Assembly: GCA_002291945.1 (NCBI GenBank)
Contig: DBAZ01000053.1
Coordinates: 1 to 27,553 of the forward strand
Length of the DNA: 27,553 nt
Reading direction: 5' to 3'
DNA from: Tepidimonas sp. UBA997
Lineage (GTDB): Bacteria; Pseudomonadota; Gammaproteobacteria; Burkholderiales; Burkholderiaceae_C
Shown here: in pieces, positions 24,857-27,553 of the stretch
How the letters are laid out: the number at the start of each line of letters is the position of its first letter
Numbering within the stretch: the first letter of the stretch is position 1
Notes under the pieces: model-generated
Told to the model about the DNA's origin: nothing
Database searches by the model: none
What the model saw: only the letters and a program-made list of their open reading frames with translations
Program-made: the position numbers and the translations under genes

Positions 24857-25471
24857 ATGTGGCCCGCACCCATCACCTTGGTGGGGCTCCATGTCCGCCT
24901 GGAGCCTCTAGCCATGCGCCATCACGACGATCTGGCAGAGGCCGTGTGCGATGGCGAATTGTGGAACCACTGGACTACCCACATCCCCACACCGGAAGGC
25001 ATGGCGGCTGAAATCGAACGGCGGCTCCACCTTCAGGCTCAGAGCAGCATGCGGCCCTTTGCCGTGATCCCCCAGAAGAGCGACCTGGCGGGTCGTGCCG
25101 TGGGCATGACCACCTACATGCACATCGATACGCCCAACCGTCGGCTGGAAATCGGTTCCACCTGGTACCGGCAGGCCGTGCAGCGCACAGCCATCAATAC
25201 CGAATGCAAACAACTGCTCCTGGGTCACGCTTTTGAAACCCTGCAATGCATCGCGGTCGAGTTCAGAACCCATTTTTTCAACCACCAGAGCCGCCGTGGC
25301 ATCGAACGACTGGGGGCCAAGCTGGACGGAGTGCTGCGCAACCACCAGATCAACCCCCACTCGCAAGCGGGGGGTGCTCTGCGTGACACTTGCGTTTACA
25401 GCATCATCGCCAGCGAATGGCCGAATGTGAAAGCGCACCTCGACCATCAACTGAATAAGCCCAGAGGCTGA
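24857..25471 (+). CDS. GNAT N-acetyltransferase, RimJ/RimL-like
   Basis: A 204-residue acetyltransferase of the RimJ/RimL-type (Acetyltransf_3) branch. It begins WPAPITLVGLHVRLEPLAMR and has the middle block RRLEIGSTWYRQAVQRTAIN. The region HAFETLQCIAVEFRTHFFNH, followed by QSRRGIERLGAKLDGVLRNH, is the usual C-terminal signature. Members acetylate N-termini of ribosomal proteins or small molecules; the substrate here is unknown. The gene sits between moxR and the VWA gene with gaps of 7 and 17 bp, so the three are probably one transcript. A link to the MoxR/VWA function is possible but unproven. Confidence 0.82.
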   Translation: MWPAPITLVGLHVRLEPLAMRHHDDLAEAVCDGELWNHWTTHIPTPEGMAAEIERRLHLQAQSSMRPFAVIPQKSDLAGRAVGMTTYMHIDTPNRRLEIGSTWYRQAVQRTAINTECKQLLLGHAFETLQCIAVEFRTHFFNHQSRRGIERLGAKLDGVLRNHQINPHSQAGGALRDTCVYSIIASEWPNVKAHLDHQLNKPRG

Positions 25472-25488
25472 GCAGAGCGAGGACCCCC

Positions 25489-26676
25489 ATGCTGATCGAC
25501 TTTTTCTACACCTTGCGCGCCGCCAAACTGCCAGTGTCAGTCAAGGAATACCTGACCCTGCTGGAATGCCTGCAGCAGGACGTGATAGGCCCGCGCAACC
25601 CCGACGCCTGTACGCTGGACGACTTCTACTACCTCGCCCGCACCACGCTGGTGAAAGACGAAAAGCACTTTGACAAGTTCGACCGTGCTTTCGCCGCCTA
25701 CTTCAAAGGCGTGGCAGCGCGGGCAGATTTCAACCACGACATCCCGGCCGACTGGCTGCGCAAGGAAATCGAGCGGCTGCTGAGCGACCAGCAAAAGGCT
25801 GACGCGCCCAAGATGGACTGGGACGAGCTGATGGAGACGCTGAAAAAACGGCTGGAGGAGCAGAAAGAACGGCACGAAGGCGGATCGAAGTGGATCGGCA
25901 CCGGCGGCACCAGCCCTTTCGGCCACGGCGGCCACAACCCGCAGGGCATACGCATCGGCGGCCAGGGTGGCGGCAAGAGTGCAGTCAAAGTGTGGGAACA
26001 ACGCGCCTACCGTGACTACGACGACTCCCAGGAGCTGGGCACGCGCAACATCAAGATGGCGCTGCGCCGTCTGCGCAAGTTTGCCCGCGAAGGCAACGAA
26101 CTGGAACTGGACCTGGGCGGCACCATCCGCGCCACCGCCGCCAACGCCGGCTGGCTCGACATCAAACTGGTGCCAGAGCGCCACAACAACGTCAAAGTGC
26201 TGCTGCTCATGGACGTGGGCGGCACCATGGACGAGCACATCGAGCGGGTGGAAGAACTCTTTTCCGCGGCCAAGAACGAATTCAAACACCTGGAGTTTTA
26301 TTACTTCCACAACTGTGTCTATGACTACGTGTGGCGCAACAACCGCCGCCGCTACGCCGAAAAGTTCGAGACCTGGGACGTGATCCGCAAGTACAACAAG
26401 GACTACAAGCTGATCTTCGTGGGCGACGCCACCATGAGCCCCTACGAAATCCTGCAACCGGGCGGCAGCGTGGAATACAGCAACGAGGAAGCCGGGGCCG
26501 AATGGCTGCAGCGCCTGACCCATGCCTTTCCCCGCTTTGCCTGGATCAACCCCGAACCGCCTGGCATGTGGCCATACCGCCAGAGTATCGCCATCATCCA
26601 GCAGATCATGAGCCAGCGCATGTACCCGCTCACGCTCAAGGGGCTGGAAGATGCCATGCGGGCGCTAAGCAAGTGA
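25489..26676 (+). CDS. CoxE-like VWA-domain protein
   Basis: A 395-residue protein of the CoxE-like VWA family that accompanies MoxR ATPases. The N-terminal half is helical and charged (MLIDFFYTLRAAKLPVSVKE; LVKDEKHFDKFDRAFAAYFK). A glycine-rich stretch follows (about residues 128-165), then WEQRAYRDYDDSQELGTRNI, and the VWA domain from about residue 230. The metal-site motif reads DVGGTMD (Asp242 onward), where a classical MIDAS would have DxSxS. No signal peptide or membrane helix is visible, so it is likely cytoplasmic. A ribosome binding site GAGGA precedes the ATG. Its stop codon overlaps the tamA GTG start. Confidence 0.88.
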   Translation: MLIDFFYTLRAAKLPVSVKEYLTLLECLQQDVIGPRNPDACTLDDFYYLARTTLVKDEKHFDKFDRAFAAYFKGVAARADFNHDIPADWLRKEIERLLSDQQKADAPKMDWDELMETLKKRLEEQKERHEGGSKWIGTGGTSPFGHGGHNPQGIRIGGQGGGKSAVKVWEQRAYRDYDDSQELGTRNIKMALRRLRKFAREGNELELDLGGTIRATAANAGWLDIKLVPERHNNVKVLLLMDVGGTMDEHIERVEELFSAAKNEFKHLEFYYFHNCVYDYVWRNNRRRYAEKFETWDVIRKYNKDYKLIFVGDATMSPYEILQPGGSVEYSNEEAGAEWLQRLTHAFPRFAWINPEPPGMWPYRQSIAIIQQIMSQRMYPLTLKGLEDAMRALSK

Positions 26677-27553
26677 GACGCTGGCTTGCGCACGGGCGAT
26701 GCTGGCTGACCGTCGCGGCGCTGGCCCTGACGGCCGCCAGCGGCCGGGCCCAGCCTGCCAGCCCTAGCCCCAGCCCGGCCTTCGACCTAAGTATCGAGGC
26801 CCCGGCCCCGCTGGATGCCTTTTTGCTGCGGCATGCAGAACTGTCCCGCTTTCGTGAACTGGCCGACCTGACCCCGTCGGAACTGGAGCGGCTGGTGGCA
26901 CAGGCGAGCAAGAACCTGCGCCATCTGCTGGGCACCCTAGGCTATTTCGACCCCAGCGTGAACGCCCACCTGACCCTGCGCCCAGGCCAGTCCCCGCTGA
27001 TTCAGGTGCAGGTCGAACCCGGCCCCCCGACGCGCATCGCGCTGGTGCAAATCACCCTGCTGGGAGCGGCACAAGACCACCCCGAGGCCGGCGAACAGCG
27101 TCTGGCCCTGCACCGCGACTGGGGCCTGCCCGTGGGCGAGGTGTTCACCCAGTCGGCCTGGGACGCCGCCAAAAACCGCACCCTGCGCACCTTGAGCGAA
27201 AAGCGCTTTCCGCGCGCCCGCATCGTCAATTCGCTGGCCCACATCGTGCGCGAAGAACACCAGGCCAACCTGTACCTAGAGGTGGACTCCGGACCCGCCT
27301 ACCGCTTTGGCGAAATCGTGATCGAAGGGGCCGAGCGCTACGACGCCGAAATGGCCAGACGGCTGGTGCAGGTGGCAGGCGTGCGGGCGGGCCAGACCTA
27401 CCAGGAAGCCTTGCTGCAGGCGGCCCAGCGGCGGCTGACGGAAAGCGGCTACTACCCGTCGGCTTTCGTGCTGCTGGCCCCCGAGGGCGACCCGCAACAC
27501 CATCCCGTGATCGCCCGCGTGCGTGAGGCACCGCTGCAAAAAGTGGTGGTCGG
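26673..27553 (+). CDS. tamA: TamA outer-membrane assembly factor (5' part)
   Basis: The frame starts with GTG at 26673, overlapping the VWA stop codon (GTGA), and stays open to the window end (293 complete codons, C-terminus missing). An N-terminal signal peptide (MRRWLAHGRCWLTVAALALT) ends near SGRAQ. POTRA-like repeats follow: one with LLGTLGYFDPSVNAHLTLRP, one with TRIALVQITLLGAAQD, and one with YRFGEIVIEGAERYDAEMAR ending RRLTESGYYPSAFV. TamA is an Omp85-family outer-membrane barrel working with TamB in autotransporter and lipid-related assembly; the barrel would lie beyond the window. BamA is the alternative but has five POTRA domains and a different start. Confidence 0.85.
   Translation, partial: MRRWLAHGRCWLTVAALALTAASGRAQPASPSPSPAFDLSIEAPAPLDAFLLRHAELSRFRELADLTPSELERLVAQASKNLRHLLGTLGYFDPSVNAHLTLRPGQSPLIQVQVEPGPPTRIALVQITLLGAAQDHPEAGEQRLALHRDWGLPVGEVFTQSAWDAAKNRTLRTLSEKRFPRARIVNSLAHIVREEHQANLYLEVDSGPAYRFGEIVIEGAERYDAEMARRLVQVAGVRAGQTYQEALLQAAQRRLTESGYYPSAFVLLAPEGDPQHHPVIARVREAPLQKVVV

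Overview
The window is a GC-rich bacterial chromosome segment. Gene content and order point to a betaproteobacterium of the order Burkholderiales, most likely Comamonadaceae: rpsP-rimM-trmD; glnA, a small secreted protein, ntrB and ntrC; argH divergent from a LytTR regulator followed by hemC-hemD-hemX-hemY; and a MoxR/CoxE-type VWA pair followed by tamA. This placement rests on recognised synteny and protein character, not on a search. Nearly all of the window is coding. I saw no rRNA, tRNA, CRISPR array, transposase or phage gene.

Layout. 1-900: an accessory patch holding a probable integron attC-like site (115-183), a hicB-hicA toxin-antitoxin pair and a truncated TfoX/Sxy-like gene, placed where rplS would normally follow trmD. 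898-2563 (minus): trmD, rimM, rpsP. 2682-5291: a GNAT acetyltransferase, a TM2-like membrane protein, an AEC-family transporter and msrA. 5292-5791: about 500 bases without an intact gene, containing a short relic that looks like selD. 5792-8985: miaB, a LytS/AlgZ-type sensor kinase and xthA. 8972-13820 (minus): the nitrogen-control block glnA, secreted protein, ntrB, ntrC, with a clear terminator after glnA and a sigma-54 promoter plus two NtrC-type palindromes before it. 13981-15905 (minus): a MoaB/CinA-type molybdopterin-binding protein, a shrunken EI24-family gene and an RsuA-type pseudouridine synthase. 15990-21551: a DUF2062 protein, then the minus-strand heme block hemY, hemX, hemD, hemC and the LytTR regulator. 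21658-27553: argH, a di-heme cytochrome c, moxR, a second GNAT protein, a CoxE-like VWA protein and the 5' part of tamA, which runs off the window.

Functional links. NtrB/NtrC sense nitrogen status and should activate glnA through the sigma-54 promoter seen here. HemC and HemD build uroporphyrinogen III, with HemX and HemY as membrane-associated partners of the pathway. The LytTR regulator heads the heme block, while its likely partner kinase sits about 12.6 kb away next to miaB. TrmD, MiaB and RsuA modify RNA; RimM and S16 serve 30S assembly.

The main oddities are the hicBA cassette with its attC-like site beside a ribosomal operon, the in-frame reduction of the EI24 gene, the selD-like relic, and the separated AlgZ/AlgR-type pair.
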